The position numbers and the translations under genes were made by a program. The notes under the pieces are model-generated. The model was given only the letters and a program-made list of their open reading frames with translations. It was not told the DNA's origin and made no database searches. DNA of 64,000 nt from Rhizomys pruinosus (lineage: Eukaryota > Chordata > Mammalia > Rodentia > Spalacidae): contig VZQC01005766.1 in assembly GCA_009823505.1 (NCBI GenBank), positions 569,879 through 633,878 of the forward strand, written 5' to 3'. Positions 1 through 10,395 of the stretch are shown here, piece by piece (position 1 is the stretch's first letter; every line of letters starts with the position of its first letter).

Positions 1-162
1 TTTTGTTTTTTTTTTTTTTTTCTTTTTTGAGACAGGGTCTCCCTGTAGCCCCAGATATCCTGGAACTCACTCTGTAGACCAGGCTGGTCTTGAACTCACA
101 AAATCCGCCTGCCTCTGCCTCCCAAGTGCTAGGATTAAAGGCATGTACCGACATGCCCGGCT
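1..162 (-). mobile_element. B1 SINE, minus strand
   Basis: The run of T at the window start is the A tail of a minus-strand B1. It is followed by the reverse complement of the B1 body, with GAGACAGGGTCTC near the tail and GCCTGCCTCTGCCTCCCAAG in the middle, and it ends at CATGCCCGGCT. B1 is a 7SL-derived, non-autonomous SINE mobilised by L1. It sits inside the L1 that resumes at 163; the rest of that L1 lies left of the window. No target duplication can be checked because the left side is missing. Confidence 0.93.
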
Positions 163-956
163 AGGAGTGTGTTGTTTAGTCTCCATGTGTTCTTGTAGAT
201 AGTTGGACTTATTCTGGTGTTGATATTGAGCTTTATTGCACTGTGGTCTGATAGAATGCATGAAATTTTTTCACTGATTTTGTATTTGTAGAGTTTTATT
301 CTGTGTCGCAGTATGTGGTCAATTTTGGAGAATGTTCCATGTGGTGCTGAGTAGAAAGTATATCTCTGGTGTTTGGGTGGAATATTCTGTAGATAGCTCA
401 GAGGTCCATTTGGTGTATTGTATTGTTCAGTTCAGATATCTTTCTGTTTATTCCTTGTCCATTTCACCTATCTAATGGGCTCAGTGGGGTATTGAAATCC
501 CCTACTATTAGTGTGCTGGGATCAATCTGTGCCTTGAGGTCCTGTAGAATTGTGTTTACAAAGTTCAGTGCATGCGAGTTGGTTGTGTATATATTCATGA
601 TTGTGAAATATTCATGGTTTATTGATCCCTTGATAAGCATGTGGTGGCCCCCTCTGTGTCTTCTGATTAGTTTTACTTCGATATCTATTTTGTCTGATAT
701 TAGCATAGCAACACTGGCTTGCTTTTTGGTACCATTTGCTTGGAACACTTTTTTTCCATCCTTTCACTTTAAGTTGTTGCCTATCCTTGAGTGTATGATG
801 GGTTTCTTGTAGACAGCATATAGTTAGGTTCTGTTTCCTAATCCATTCTCCAAGTCTATGTCTTCTGTTTGGGGAGTTCAGACCAATAATATTTAAAGTT
901 ATTATTGAGAAACGTAAAATGTATGTTGCTTCATTTCCCTTTTCTGCTGTTTGCAT
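163..956 (-). pseudogene. L1-a ORF2 endonuclease domain, broken
   Basis: The minus-strand translation contains the L1 endonuclease N-terminus: the ITLNI.GLNSP segment, LGEWIRKQN and CCLQETH, then the VGDFNTPLSPLDR block. These are hallmarks of the APE-like nuclease that nicks target DNA in L1 retrotransposition. The domain is spread over at least two frames with a frameshift near 740-750. The reverse transcriptase part is not in the window. It cannot be functional as it stands. Confidence 0.85.
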
Positions 957-979
957 TCTTGCTCTAGGTTTGTATTTCT

Positions 980-2067
980 GAAGTTATCCTTTTATTCATT
1001 ACTCTCTCTAGGTACTTGGAGATAGGTGCTCCTTTTCTCTGTTCTTTGAATTGCTTTGAGTATTTTCTGAAGGGTTGGTTTCCTGGACATGAATTATTTC
1101 ATATTGTATATGTCATGAAAGAATTTTTTCTCACTCAACTATAATTGACATTTTTTTCTGGGTATAGTTATTATCTGGGTTGGCATCTATAGTCATTTAG
1201 CACTGGGAATACTTTGTTCCAAGTTCTTCAGATATTAGCAATAGCAAGTCCAGCTTTCTTTGTTTGCACTGAAAAGTCAGCAGTAATTCTGATGGGTTTT
1301 CCTTTATATGTATGCAACTTGTTGTTTTTCTCTTCTGGCCTTCAGTAATTTGTCTTTGTTTTAGGTGTTTAGTTGATCTGGAGTGGGGTATTCCTTTTCT
1401 GATCTTGTGTATATGGTGTTCTATGTGCTTTTTGTATTTGTGTGGGTTTAACATTGCTCAGGTTGTGAAAATTTTCCTCTATTCTCTTGAAGATCTGATA
1501 CCTTTGTCGTGGGATTCTTCTCCTTCCTCTATCCCAATGATGCAGAGGTTTGATCTTTTCATAGTGTCCCACATTTCCTGATTATTCCCCTCTTGTGATT
1601 GTTTTTTTAAATTCATATACTTTGAGCATTGTAGTTCTTCCACCTTGTCTTCCAGTGTTGGTATTCTGCTTTCTGCTTCATCCAGTCTGTTACTGAGGCT
1701 TTTCCTCATCTTTTCCTGCTGTCTGGATGAGTGTGCAATTTCTTTTTCACTTCATTCTGTGATTTCATTAGTATTTCCAGTTCCCTTTGGAGTTTGACAT
1801 TCTCTCCGTCTAGATCCTAGATTCTCTGGTTGGTTTCCTGTTTCACTTCAGAGAGGGTTCTTTTTAGCGTTTCCACTTCATTCCCGAGTTTGTCATTCTC
1901 TCCCTTCATTTCTTTGAGTATGTCTATTATTGTTCTTTTAAAATCTATGTCCTGGGTTATCCCCAGGTAGAACTCATTGTTGGGGTCTTCTATATGACTG
2001 CTAGATTTTGTTGGGGATTTGTTATTTGCTTTTCCTATTTGTCAATTTCCCTTTTTGCTCTTGGCAT
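980..2067 (-). pseudogene. L1-a ORF1, broken
   Basis: L1 ORF1 encodes an RNA-binding chaperone with a coiled coil, an RRM and a C-terminal domain. On the minus strand the start ATGCCAAGAGC (complement of 2,057-2,067) matches the ORF1 starts of the other L1 copies here. The RRM region reads NLCIIGIEEGEE (about 1,530-1,570) and the C-terminal part is recognisable towards 1,200. There are multiple stops, including one 11 codons after the start. The 3' limit is approximate. Confidence 0.75.
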
Positions 2068-2760
2068 GTGGATTTGATTTGTTGTCTGATGCAAAATTCA
2101 AGTGCTTCTTCCTTTGGTTGAAGACCTGTTCCTCTAGGTTGGAAGGTTGGGTGTCTCTTCTGTTACTTTGTGCTCTGAGTAACCTTCTCTGTTCCAACCA
2201 AGGGGGGTGGGGTGGGGTTGGCACTGGTTTTTGCCTGCCCAATCCTGCCACCACCAAGGTGACCATAGAGTTTACCCAACCTGGTCTGGAAGTTGGAGCA
2301 GCTCCAGTGACCCTGCACCTGAAGCTACTGGGCTTAGATTGTCCTGAAACCCTGGGCTGGAACCAACAGGACTCTAATGGTCCTAGAACACTGTGCGAGA
2401 GGTGCTAGGGCTGAGAAGGTCCTGGAACCCGCCTTCTTAGAGGTCTGCCCACTCTCCTTAACAGTTGGCAATAGAGGGCCTGTAAACTCCTCTTCACGGT
2501 ATCATATTGTCCTGCTTATTCTCCAGTTTATTCATGATTCTCTGCAGACTGGACCACAGACAACTTATCACCAACTCCTGAGAAGGGCTCCAGATTGCTC
2601 TGAAGGCTCCCGCTTAGGAGGAAGTTCTGCCATTCCTGCACACACTCTCACTCCTGAGCATTCAGTAATTGGTGTTTCTAAGTGCATCCTGAAGAATACC
2701 GGTGAAGAACAAAATGAAAGAAATTTAAAATTTGTCAATGCTTGAGCAGAACACCCCCCA

Positions 2761-2765
<5 letters not shown>

Positions 2766-2797
<32 letters not shown>
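2766..2797. repeat. (TA)n microsatellite
   Basis: A near-perfect TA run follows five Ts. It separates the L1-a leader region from the retroviral pol fragment. The 2,470-2,760 stretch before it shows nothing I recognise; a 122-codon open frame there resembles no family I know. Confidence 0.95.
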
Positions 2798-2798
<1 letters not shown>

Positions 2799-2799
2799 C

Positions 2800-3603
2800 T
2801 GGAATAAAAGGTTAAGTATTTTAAAATTAAGATCACTGGCAACTTTAAGGGATAGGCTTGTACCATCCCTAGAGGCTTTTGGATTCAAAATAGTTCATGC
2901 TAAGTTTCAAATGATTCCTTCCATTCGTTTCCTAGGCACTGAAATTTCCCTCATGACAGTGAGGCCACTCAAACTTGTACTGTCCTTTCCTCCTCTAGTC
3001 ACTTTAGCATCCCTCTATAGCTTCCTAGGAAATCTTTACTGGCTCTGCCCATGGCTGGCTATCCCCACGACAATGCTACAGCCTCTCTTCAGTCTCTTGC
3101 AAGGTGAGAGGAACCCAGACTCCAAGCAAAAGATCACAGCTGAGGCTTCAGAAGCTCTCCCTAAAGTCAACTAGGCTCTCCAGAACATGGCTTTAGCACG
3201 TTTTACACCCTCCCTTCCTGTACAGTTGCTTATTTTTAACACTACCCCCATGCTTGTAGGAGCTCTTTACCAACCCACAGGAATTCTAGACTGGCTGCAC
3301 ATGCCCATAGGGAGAACTCCCTGACTGTTAACTGAGATGGATTCTTTAGCCACTATGATAAGAAGCATGAGGGAGCGCTCTCTGCAAACCTTGGGGAAGG
3401 AGCTTAACATCATAGTGAGGCCCTTCTCTCTCCCGGATATCCAGTGGCTGATGCGAAATCATGTTCATATAGCTGTGAGCCTCAGGGGATTTCTAGGACA
3501 AATAGAGAACCACTACCCTAATGGCAGATGGGTCTCTGCTCTACCATTGTTACCCTGGCTCCCTCCCTGTCTCTTCCAAGATACACCGGGCTTAAAGACG
3601 GTT
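2800..3603 (+). pseudogene. Class II (ERVK-like) endogenous retrovirus pol fragment
   Basis: One plus-strand frame (codons at 2,821, 2,881 and so on) reads from the late palm and thumb of reverse transcriptase into the connection domain before RNase H. Seen directly are the F-L-G-T-E-I turn near 2,926-2,943, an L-G-N-L-Y-W-L block at 3,025-3,045 and an N-H-Y-P motif at 3,508-3,519. In betaretrovirus-like (class II) pol proteins these fall in this order and spacing. The frame is interrupted by TAG at 3,172-3,174 and TGA at 3,322-3,324. No gag, env or flanking LTR is seen next to it, and a SINE follows at once. It is an old, isolated and dead fragment. Assignment is by motif order from memory; the subfamily is not determined. 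Confidence 0.72.
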
Positions 3604-3864
3604 TTTATTTTAATTTTTTAAATTGTTTTAAATTTTATTTATTTTTGTATGTGGATGAATGTACTGTCTGCATGTGGATTTGTGCACTGTGTCGTGCAAT
3701 GCCACGGAGGTCAGAAGAGGGTCTAGGATTCCCCTGGAACTGGAGTTCTCCTGGAATTGGAACTACAGAAGGTTCTCAGCCTCTATGTGGATGCTGAGGA
3801 TCTAACCCGGGTCCTCTGAAAGAGCAGTCGGTGCTCTTAACTGCTGAGTCATCACTCCAACCCC
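3604..3864 (-). mobile_element. B2/B3-type SINE, minus strand
   Basis: The reverse complement begins GGGGTTGGAGTGATGACTCAG, the tRNA-derived head of B2/B3 SINEs, and ends in an A-rich tail at the low-coordinate side. The body has the internal 17-bp duplication (AACTCCAATTCCAGGAG-type units) found in several SINEs of this window. It lies directly against the retroviral fragment. Confidence 0.88.
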
Positions 3865-4013
3865 AATATGATCAATTTTGTAAGGTGCAATAGAGATAAC
3901 AGTTTGTGATTTCATTTCTAGGAAATAATTCTTGGGTATTTCACATGATTATGTCTTTTGTAACTTTTTAAAGTGTTGTTTTATTTTCGCATGTTTGATA
4001 TATATGACCTTTA

Positions 4014-4247
4014 TTTTTTTTAATTTTTAAATTAATTTTATTTATTTTGTATGTGTATGAATCCACTGTCTGCATGCAGATCCGTGCATCCGTGTCGTGC
4101 AATGCCTCGGTCAGAAGAGGGCATTGGACTCCCCGGGAACTGGAGCTAAAGACGGACCCCAGCCTCCATGTGGGTGCCAGGGACTGAACCCAGGTCCTCT
4201 TCAAGAGCAGCCGGCATCCCCAACTGCTAGGCCATCTCTCCAGCCCC
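4014..4247 (-). mobile_element. B2/B3-type SINE with 17-bp target duplication
   Basis: A minus-strand SINE is flanked by GATATATATGACCTTTA at 3,997-4,013 and again at 4,248-4,264, a perfect 17-bp target-site duplication typical of L1-mediated insertion. Its body lacks the internal 17-bp doubling of its relatives: there is a single GGGAACTGGAG segment. It is therefore a different subfamily or a reduced form. Confidence 0.93.
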
Positions 4248-4264
4248 GATATATATGACCTTTA

Positions 4265-4480
4265 ATTACATTCATGTAGATACTGAAAAATTCAACCCTT
4301 TGTGATTTCTTTGATATATAGATCTATATAAGTAATCCACTTTCTATCTGAAAGATTTTAAGATTTTTCTCACATGTTTAGAATTAATGTTTTCAACTGG
4401 AAGGCAGTTTTGATACTTTTTCAGTTCACGGATCTTTCCATTATTTTAAACACTCATATACTGAACAGATTCACACTAAC
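4265..4480. other. Stretch without recognised features
   Basis: AT-rich sequence. I recognise no gene or repeat family in it on either strand. Confidence 0.5.
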
Positions 4481-4870
4481 TGATACATGAAAATAAAGGA
4501 GTCATCTCCCTGGTGGAATAATCCATTACTGATGTCGGAGCTCATGTATTGATATATTTTGCTTAAGCGCATAGTTTAAGGACTTTAGTGTTATATTTGG
4601 TTCTGAACAGAGAGTAATCCTTTTCACAGTTCTATGTCTATTAGTCAATTAAAGAAGGCAGTTTTACCAGTTTTATAAGAGATTACCTCTATAATAGTTG
4701 TCTCCAATTTACAGTTGGAGAGCGACCTCAATTCTTACGTTCATATTTCTCCTTGTTCTTGAGGGGAGCATGAATAGTCTCTTATTAAAGAAACCTTTGG
4801 TGCACCTAAAAGTAATTTCATTAGGACTCATATAAAGTATTGTTACATATAGGGCCACAGATGGTTCGAT
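4480..4870 (-). repeat. Interspersed repeat X, minus-strand copy
   Basis: The reverse complement of this stretch aligns by eye with 23,080-23,480. Shared stretches include AGAGGTAATCTCTTA, TTGACTAATAGACATAG, AAAAGGATTACTCTCT and AATGGATTATTC. It is thus another copy of the unassigned repeat described at 22,540. No coding potential is apparent. Confidence 0.7.
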
Positions 4871-4904
4871 GGTTTTATGAGCAACTGGGCTTTTCTCCTT
4901 GTCC

Positions 4905-5360
4905 GATGTCCAGAATTGACCAGAATCCAAGACACAGCTCCAGAAGAAGTGGGACCTGTTTGCTATTTCATTCTCCTGGCCACCCTTTTCAAGCCCAGGA
5001 ATAATCTCGGAAGAGGTGCGTGTAGAACGTGTAAGGCTGCGATTGGGGTGAATGGTGAAAACTACAGCATATTAGTCTGGACCTCATTATGATCTAAACC
5101 TGATTACCATACAACCCCCTCACTCCCCGCGGAAGGGGGCTGTGGGTTTGGGCACAACACCCTCAAATTGGTTTTTTACTGAAAAGATCTTATACCATGA
5201 CTATCACTATTAGCTAAAAATGAGAAAAAAATGAAAGATAGGCAGATGGTCGATGGCAGATCGCATGATCTCAGGTTGGGTGGGGGTGGGGGAAGAGGAA
5301 GGAGATATGCCTGAAATGAATTGAACAATATGTATGAAATGCACAAAGCATCCAATAAAA
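4905..5360 (+). mobile_element. L1 3' UTR fragment
   Basis: The sequence matches the long 3' UTR seen at 35,915-36,518. It has the CAGAATTGACCAGAATCC-like block, TAGTCTGGACCTCATTATGA, a G-rich polypurine tract at about 5,278-5,303, then GAAATGCACAAAGCATCC and an AATAAA-type A-rich end. No ORF2 precedes it, so it is a short 5'-truncated L1 end. A-rich simple sequence follows to 5,400. Confidence 0.75.
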
Positions 5361-5399
5361 AAAATGGTTATAAAAAATAAAAATAAAAATAAAATAAAA

Positions 5400-5870
5400 T
5401 ACACAGAAAACTAAAGCTTATGTAAAATTTGAAAGCAAATGCTATGGTACCCCAATTTCTAGTAAGTTGTCCTGATCAGCTAAAAATATCAGTCATGTTA
5501 TGATTATGGGATAACATATTTTTTTTCTTTCCTTGGCCTGGTATAACGATGACTTATTCTAGTTAATCAAACCATAATTTGAGATAAGAATTCAGGACCT
5601 GGAACCATGGCATTAATGAAAAAAAGTGTCATTGAAAGGCACAGTGCAGGATCTAATGATAATAACATTACAACCAATACAAATATAGCATTCAAAATAT
5701 TCCAGTTTCATTCCAATTATTTTTAACTATTTACCTATCACTGTTCCAACAAATTTAGTTGGAAGTAGAGAAAGGAGAAGTAGATAATATTCCAAGCCAA
5801 AACAACTACCAATTTCTTTTATTGGAAGACATATTTTTGTAAATATCTTTATTATATATTAATATTGTGT
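5400..5870. other. Stretch without recognised features
   Basis: AT-rich DNA with no open frame, SINE or L1 similarity that I can recognise. Confidence 0.5.
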
Positions 5871-6095
5871 ATAGTTTATATAAGAAGAGTGTATTACATA
5901 TGTATTACAAGTGACTATATATAACATATACGAAGTAATACACTTTAATACACACACAGTATAATAATAATACACTAATTATATATATATAATTTTTTTT
6001 TATTTTATTTTTACATATATGTGTATATTTTGTTGTATACAGATGCAATTCAATATCACGTTTTATTACACTATATATATATATATATATATATA
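5870..6095. repeat. AT-rich low-complexity region with (TA)n
   Basis: Degenerate TA and TATT runs end in a (AT)n tract at about 6,071-6,095 that abuts the SINE fragment. Short open frames here are only TA repeats translated as Tyr-Ile. Confidence 0.85.
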
Positions 6096-6251
6096 ATCTG
6101 TGTTGTGCAATGCCCATGGAGGCCAGAAGTTGCAGTCACATCCCCTGGAACTGGAGTTATTGTCAGTTATTAGCTGCAATGTGGATGTAGAGACCCAAAC
6201 CTGGGTCCTCTTCAAGATGAGCCAGTGCTTTTAACCACTGAGCCATCTCCA
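6096..6251 (-). mobile_element. B2/B3-type SINE fragment, minus strand
   Basis: The sequence runs from TGTTGTGCAATGCCC through AACTGGAG to ACTGAGCCATCTCC, the reverse complement of a B2/B3 head and body. It is diverged and lacks the internal 17-bp doubling. The tail has merged with the TA microsatellite. The stretch 6,252-6,589 after it holds nothing I recognise. Confidence 0.8.
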
Positions 6252-6589
6252 ATGTCATTATTATCTCCTATTTATTTCACCAATTTTCCATTCTATCTGA
6301 AATACAGTTTTCTGCATATTTTATTTTGAAAAATCAGTTTTCCATATCTGTGACAGTAGAATGAGAACACAATACGAAGCTTGTGTTTTTCTATGTATCC
6401 TGTCCTTGTGACTTCTTTAGCTAACAGAAAGTACCAGAAATGTTTTTTCTAAGTTCTGGGGGAAACATTTCCAAAGGTAATGAGAGATTGAGATCATTAA
6501 CAATGTTTTTAATTGTGTTCTGTATTCTATTTTAATTATGTATTTAATTATGTATGCTTGTTTGCAATTGACTAGGAGTAAGGGATAAT

Positions 6590-6602
6590 AATAAAGCATT
6601 AT
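6590..6602 (+). repeat. Left target duplication of the Efcab7 retrocopy
   Basis: AATAAAGCATTAT lies directly 5' of the retrocopy and recurs at 8,531-8,543 just after its short A-rich end. This is the arrangement expected of a target-site duplication. A third AATAAAGCATTA lies at 8,707-8,718 beyond the B1. Confidence 0.65.
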
Positions 6603-6605
6603 GAA

Positions 6606-8376
6606 TTAAAAGAAGGCTGAGGATCTGCTATGCCACGCTGCAAGGGTCGCAGAATTACTGAAAAGAAAGAATTGGCTGCTGGTCCTGGTTTGTGAGCTAA
6701 AATTAGTTCTTCAGCATGCAGGAAGAAATCCATCACAAAAGACCATTCATAAGTATTGGACTCCTCAGACTACCAAAATATATTTTGGTGATTATTGTAT
6801 AATTTTAAGGAAGGAGAAACCTACTTCAAAAGCTGAGCTGCTAAAATCATTTAAACATTTAGACGTAAATGGTGAAGTCTCCATTTTACACTCTGACCAT
6901 AGATTTCCAACAAAGAGCAGTGAGAAGATGACTTAAGAAGAAATAGATGCCATAATAAATTTGAATGATGTAGATTATGATGGGAAGTTTTACTACAATA
7001 ACTTTTGTAAATTATATATGCCAACCAATGAACAACATCTCAAGATTATACTAGAGAAACTGAAAGCTGACAGTAAACTGAAGCATCAACAATTTGGAAG
7101 CTATGTTGAAGGCTCCCTTGAAAAGGACCCATCACCTAGAATCATAAGAAAAAATGACCAGGAAACCTTCTCGAATAAAGGTGACACAAGAAATTCTTTA
7201 CTGTCAACAACTAGAATGTTCAAAACATCTGTTTCTTTCACAATTGCCACGAGTGCTAATATTAACTGAAACTCAAAGTTAACTGCTCCAAACTTGAAGG
7301 ACTGGCAGTGTGTACAGTCAAAATGCTGCTGCTTCTTAGAAGAAGATGGTGAAATTATTAATCATCAGTACAAAATGGAAATAGATCAATGATCCATGGT
7401 TTATATAACAATTAAGCCATTGAATCTGACTCAAGTTGAAGGAAAACTGTTCCCCTGGTTATCAGTTGATACAGCCTTGTATATTCTTAAAGAAAATGAT
7501 AACCAAGCAGATTTACAGCTTGTGTGTTTTACTGAACTATGAAATAGAGAAGTGTTTGGATGGACTGGCGAACTAAGACCAGGAATTTATTGGTTAATTC
7601 CTTCCACACCTGGCTGCAGCCTAAGGAAAGAAATAAAACCAGTAACAGAAGAAGCCCACCTTGTATATAGAGATGAAAAGGGGGAATTATTTCTTACAAG
7701 TGAATTTTGTTCAACTTTATCAGACATATTTGAAATAATTGACTTAGATGGAAATGGTCTTATTAGCCTTGAAGAATACATTTTTTTTGAATTAAGAACA
7801 AGTGGTGAAAAATGTGATCAGGATGCTTGGACTGTCTGCAGAGAAAACTTTGATACAAAGAAGAATGAATTAAGAAAACAAGGATTCATGGATTTGAATC
7901 TTATGGAAGCCAATGATTGCTAAGGAGATCCTCTTGCCCTTTGGGTAACTGTGCGCTCGATGGGCTACAATAAAGCTCTGGAGTTGGCAGAGGAATGCCC
8001 ATTTGTCATCAATATCTATTCAGAAAAATGCAAGCCAAGAATTAAAGCTGTCCATATGGAGGCATGCAGTGAACAACTTGAGAGATTGGTTTGTAATTCT
8101 GTCCTTGATAGACGCGATGCTAAATTAATGAATGGCTATAAAAACAATATAGTACACACTTGCAATTATGACACCTGAATAACATCAATTATTGAAAATA
8201 AGTCAGATAACAAAGTGATTATTCACATCAACAATGAGCTGAGTAAAAACTGTGTGAACAACAGAGGACTCAATATATTCTCAGTAGAAGCGGCACCAAA
8301 ATCTACAATGGTTTGTCAACACATAATGCCTCTGAATGAATGGATATATTACTGTACAGATTCCCTTATGTCTTAA
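6606..8376 (+). pseudogene. Efcab7: Efcab7 processed pseudogene (retrocopy)
   Basis: This is an intronless copy of the mRNA for EFCAB7, a ~630-residue EF-hand protein known from ciliary Hedgehog signalling with EVC2/IQCE. The copy is collinear with the protein from near its N-terminus (EDLLCH, about 6,620) through KYWTPQTTK (about 6,750) to the C-terminal WIYYC and its stop at 8,374-8,376. A canonical EF-hand loop, DLDGNGLISLEE, lies at 7,741-7,776 with D/D/N and terminal E in place; two earlier loops (about 6,856-6,900 and 6,961-7,010) have decayed. The frame is broken many times: an early frameshift, stops at about 6,935, 7,267, 7,537-7,545, 7,921 and 8,176 (TGG to TGA), and small indels. 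No introns, short direct repeats and a 3' A-rich end indicate L1-mediated retrotransposition. Identification is by remembered similarity. It cannot make a full protein. Confidence 0.87.
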
Positions 8377-8543
8377 GTAATTCCATTTGGAGCTATCAAA
8401 CTTGGAAGTATTTTAGAATGAACTGTTGTTTCTTAACTGATGCTATTCCATGTAAACAGTATACTTTATAATGTAGTTCATGTCTATGCATTTACATTTA
8501 TGCCCATGTTATACACATTATTATATAAAAAATAAAGCATTAT

Positions 8544-8700
8544 AGCTGGCTTTGGTGGCACACACCTGTAATTCCAAATTTTAGGAGGCAGAAGCAGGTG
8601 GATCTCTGTGAGTTCAAGGCTGGCCTGGTCTACATAATGAGTTCCAGGCAAGCTGTGGCTACAGGGAGACCCTGTCTCAAAAAGGCAAATTAAATAAGTA
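8544..8700 (+). mobile_element. B1 SINE with target duplication
   Basis: The B1 body runs from GCTGGCTTTGGTGGCACACACC through GGCCTGGTCTACATAATGAG to CCCTGTCTCAAAAAG and an A-rich tail. It is flanked by AATAAAGCATTA at 8,531-8,542 and 8,707-8,718. The left copy is itself the right-hand duplication of the Efcab7 retrocopy, so the B1 landed exactly at the 3' end of the older insertion. Confidence 0.92.
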
Positions 8701-8719
8701 AAATAAAATAAAGCATTAC

Positions 8720-8990
8720 TAAACATTTAAAAGTCTTTTTCTCAATCATTTCATGCTATCACTGAAGAGATGTCATCCAACTATGTTTCAGAAAGGACAG
8801 ATTTCCAGGTCCTAGGAATGCTATGAGCACACCAATTTGTTCTTACATGCTTCTGAGTTCTATAGGTTGTTGAAAGCAATGTTTCAGGGATACTGGATGG
8901 GGGAAATTGCTAGAAATTATTGCTTCTGTAGTGAAAAGTGGTCTTCCTGTGGATGTATCACATCCATATCACAGCTTAAATTTCCTATAT
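8720..8990. other. Stretch without recognised features
   Basis: No gene or repeat recognised. Part could be genomic flank of the Efcab7 retrocopy. Confidence 0.45.
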
Positions 8991-8992
8991 TG

Positions 8993-9064
8993 TATTAGTT
9001 ACTTTTCTATTGCTGTGATAAAGTACTGTGTACCAGGTAAATTACAGAAGATAGAATGAATGTG
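8993..9064 (+). mobile_element. URR1-like DNA transposon fragment
   Basis: TTAGTTACTTTTCTATTGCTGTGATAAA is the familiar start of the rodent hAT-Charlie element URR1. The match fades at about 9,064, where an L1 3' end begins. The matching 3' part of URR1 appears at 10,119, so one element may have been split. Recognition is from memory of the consensus. Confidence 0.6.
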
Positions 9065-9157
9065 CTCTAGTTGGGGGTAGGAGCAAGGAAGGGGGAATGG
9101 GTCTAAATTTGATTGGGAAATTTTGTATGAAATGCACAAAGCTTCAATAAAAAATTA
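9065..9157 (+). mobile_element. Short L1 3' end
   Basis: A polypurine stretch (GGGGGTAGGAGCAAGGAAGGGGG) is followed by TCTAAATTTGATTGGGAAATTTTG, then GAAATGCACAAAGCTTCAATAAAAAA. This is the same terminal sequence as the long L1 3' UTRs here. Only about 90 bp of L1 are present, a strongly 5'-truncated insert. Confidence 0.75.
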
Positions 9158-9580
9158 GCTTTGAAAATAAAGCCTGGGGAAGAGAAAATTACTGAGAAAG
9201 CAAAGAAGAAGAAAGGATTTATGGCATTCTACAAACCACTCATATGTGTATTAATATATTTGTGAAAATTAGGGAATATTAAGGTCAAAGATCCAAAATT
9301 CTATCACTTCTACGGTGTCTTTAATCATCGAAGATATAGAAAAAAAAAACATTTTTTACAGTAAATTGAGTTACCAAAAAATCACACACAGTTTGATTGC
9401 AATGGTTTGCTTAATTACATATATTTAAATCATGTACTTTACTTCATAAATTTCTCATTGTAATGTTATAGGAAACAGGAGAAGAAGAGCTCCTCTCCCA
9501 TAGATGACTACATTCAGTTTTTCTGTGATTATTATTAGTTCCTGGGGGAGGTATCTTCATGTTCTTCCTTTTCATTCTTT
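9158..9580. other. Stretch without recognised features
   Basis: AT-rich sequence; I see no gene or family assignment. Confidence 0.45.
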
Positions 9581-9935
9581 TCTTTTACTATTTTTATTAA
9601 GTTATTATGCAATTCATATAATAGTTGCTACTTTTATTGTGGTAAAGTATATAGGACATGAAATGTAACACTTCACTATTTTAATTCACAATTCACTAGC
9701 ATTAAGTACATGCATATTCCTGTGCAAACACCAATGCCATCCATCACCAGAAATTTTACATCATGAACGAAAGAAAATATACTCTAAATACGGACACTCT
9801 AATCATGCACCTTCTCAGCCCCACTGAATAGCGATTTTACTTTGGCACCTTGACTTTAATTTGGGTACCAAATGTAAGTAGAAGTGTATAGCTAGCTTTT
9901 TGTCTGATTTATTTCCCTAATATAGTGATATCATA
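9580..9935 (+). mobile_element. Ancient mammalian L1 (L1M-type) 3' end
   Basis: TTTTATTGTGGTAAAGTATATAGGACATGAAATGTAACA, read in pieces, followed by CATTAAGTACATGCATATTC, CAAACACCAATGCCATCCATC and CACCAGAAATTTTACATC, follows in order the well-known 3' region of ancient L1M (L1MB/L1ME) elements shared by all placental mammals. It is heavily mutated, as expected for its age. Confidence 0.75.
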
Positions 9936-9946
9936 TTCACTGTATG

Positions 9947-10030
9947 TATATTACATACGTATCTATATCTATTTATCTATATATCTATATATCTATATCT
10001 ATATCTATATCTATATCTATATCTATATCT

Positions 10031-10061
<31 letters not shown>

Positions 10062-10083
10062 TCTATATATATCTATCTATCTA

Positions 10084-10118
<35 letters not shown>
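9947..10118. repeat. (TATC)n / (ATCTAT)n / (TA)n compound microsatellite
   Basis: About 170 bp of ATCTAT, TATC and finally TA repeats. Open frames across it are pure Ile-Tyr-Ser repeats and not genes. It lies between the ancient L1 end and the URR1 3' part. Confidence 0.97.
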
Positions 10119-10121
<3 letters not shown>

Positions 10122-10395
10122 TGTAAAAAAAGATGGAATTTATTGGGCTTAGAGATCCAGGGTGACAATAGTCCATCATGGCAGGGGAGGCATGGCAGGA
10201 GGGAGCCAGAGCAGAAAATTGACACATTCGTCTTCAACAGGCACAGAAGAGACAAACTGGAAATGGGAGGTAGGTATGAATTCTCATGATCAGCCCCCAG
10301 TAATGTGCTTCCCCCAGCAAGGCTACACAAACTGACCAAGTATTCAAGCATTTGGAATCTATATCAAACATTTACTCAAACCATCACATGCATAT
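10119..10395 (+). mobile_element. URR1-like DNA transposon, 3' part
   Basis: AATTTATTGGGCTTAG, GGCAGGGGAGGCATGGCAGG, CCCCCAGTAATGTGCTTCC, CCAGCAAGGCTACACAAACTG and CATTTACTCAAACCATCAC follow the internal and 3' order of rodent URR1 (hAT-Charlie). It is non-autonomous with no transposase frame. It may be the other half of the fragment at 8,993. Confidence 0.72.

Larger units (their letters stand above)
163..2470 (-). mobile_element. LINE-1, 5' portion, minus strand (L1-a)
   Basis: Read on the minus strand this is a rodent L1 in the order 5' UTR (about 2,470-2,068), ORF1 (start codon about 2,067), then the endonuclease end of ORF2 running to 163, where a B1 interrupts it. Both frames are broken by stops and indels, so the copy is dead. 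The 5' UTR boundary near 2,470 is approximate, because it was set by where the GC-richer sequence and similarity to other L1 leaders fade. Confidence 0.85.

Noticed and set aside
2377..2745. 122-codon frame as a host gene
   Set aside because: It overlaps the L1-a leader region and unassigned DNA, has no recognisable domain, and no splice context or conserved neighbour supports it.
9925..10152. Open frames of 60-75 codons
   Set aside because: They are Ile-Tyr-Ser translations of the TATC/TA microsatellite.
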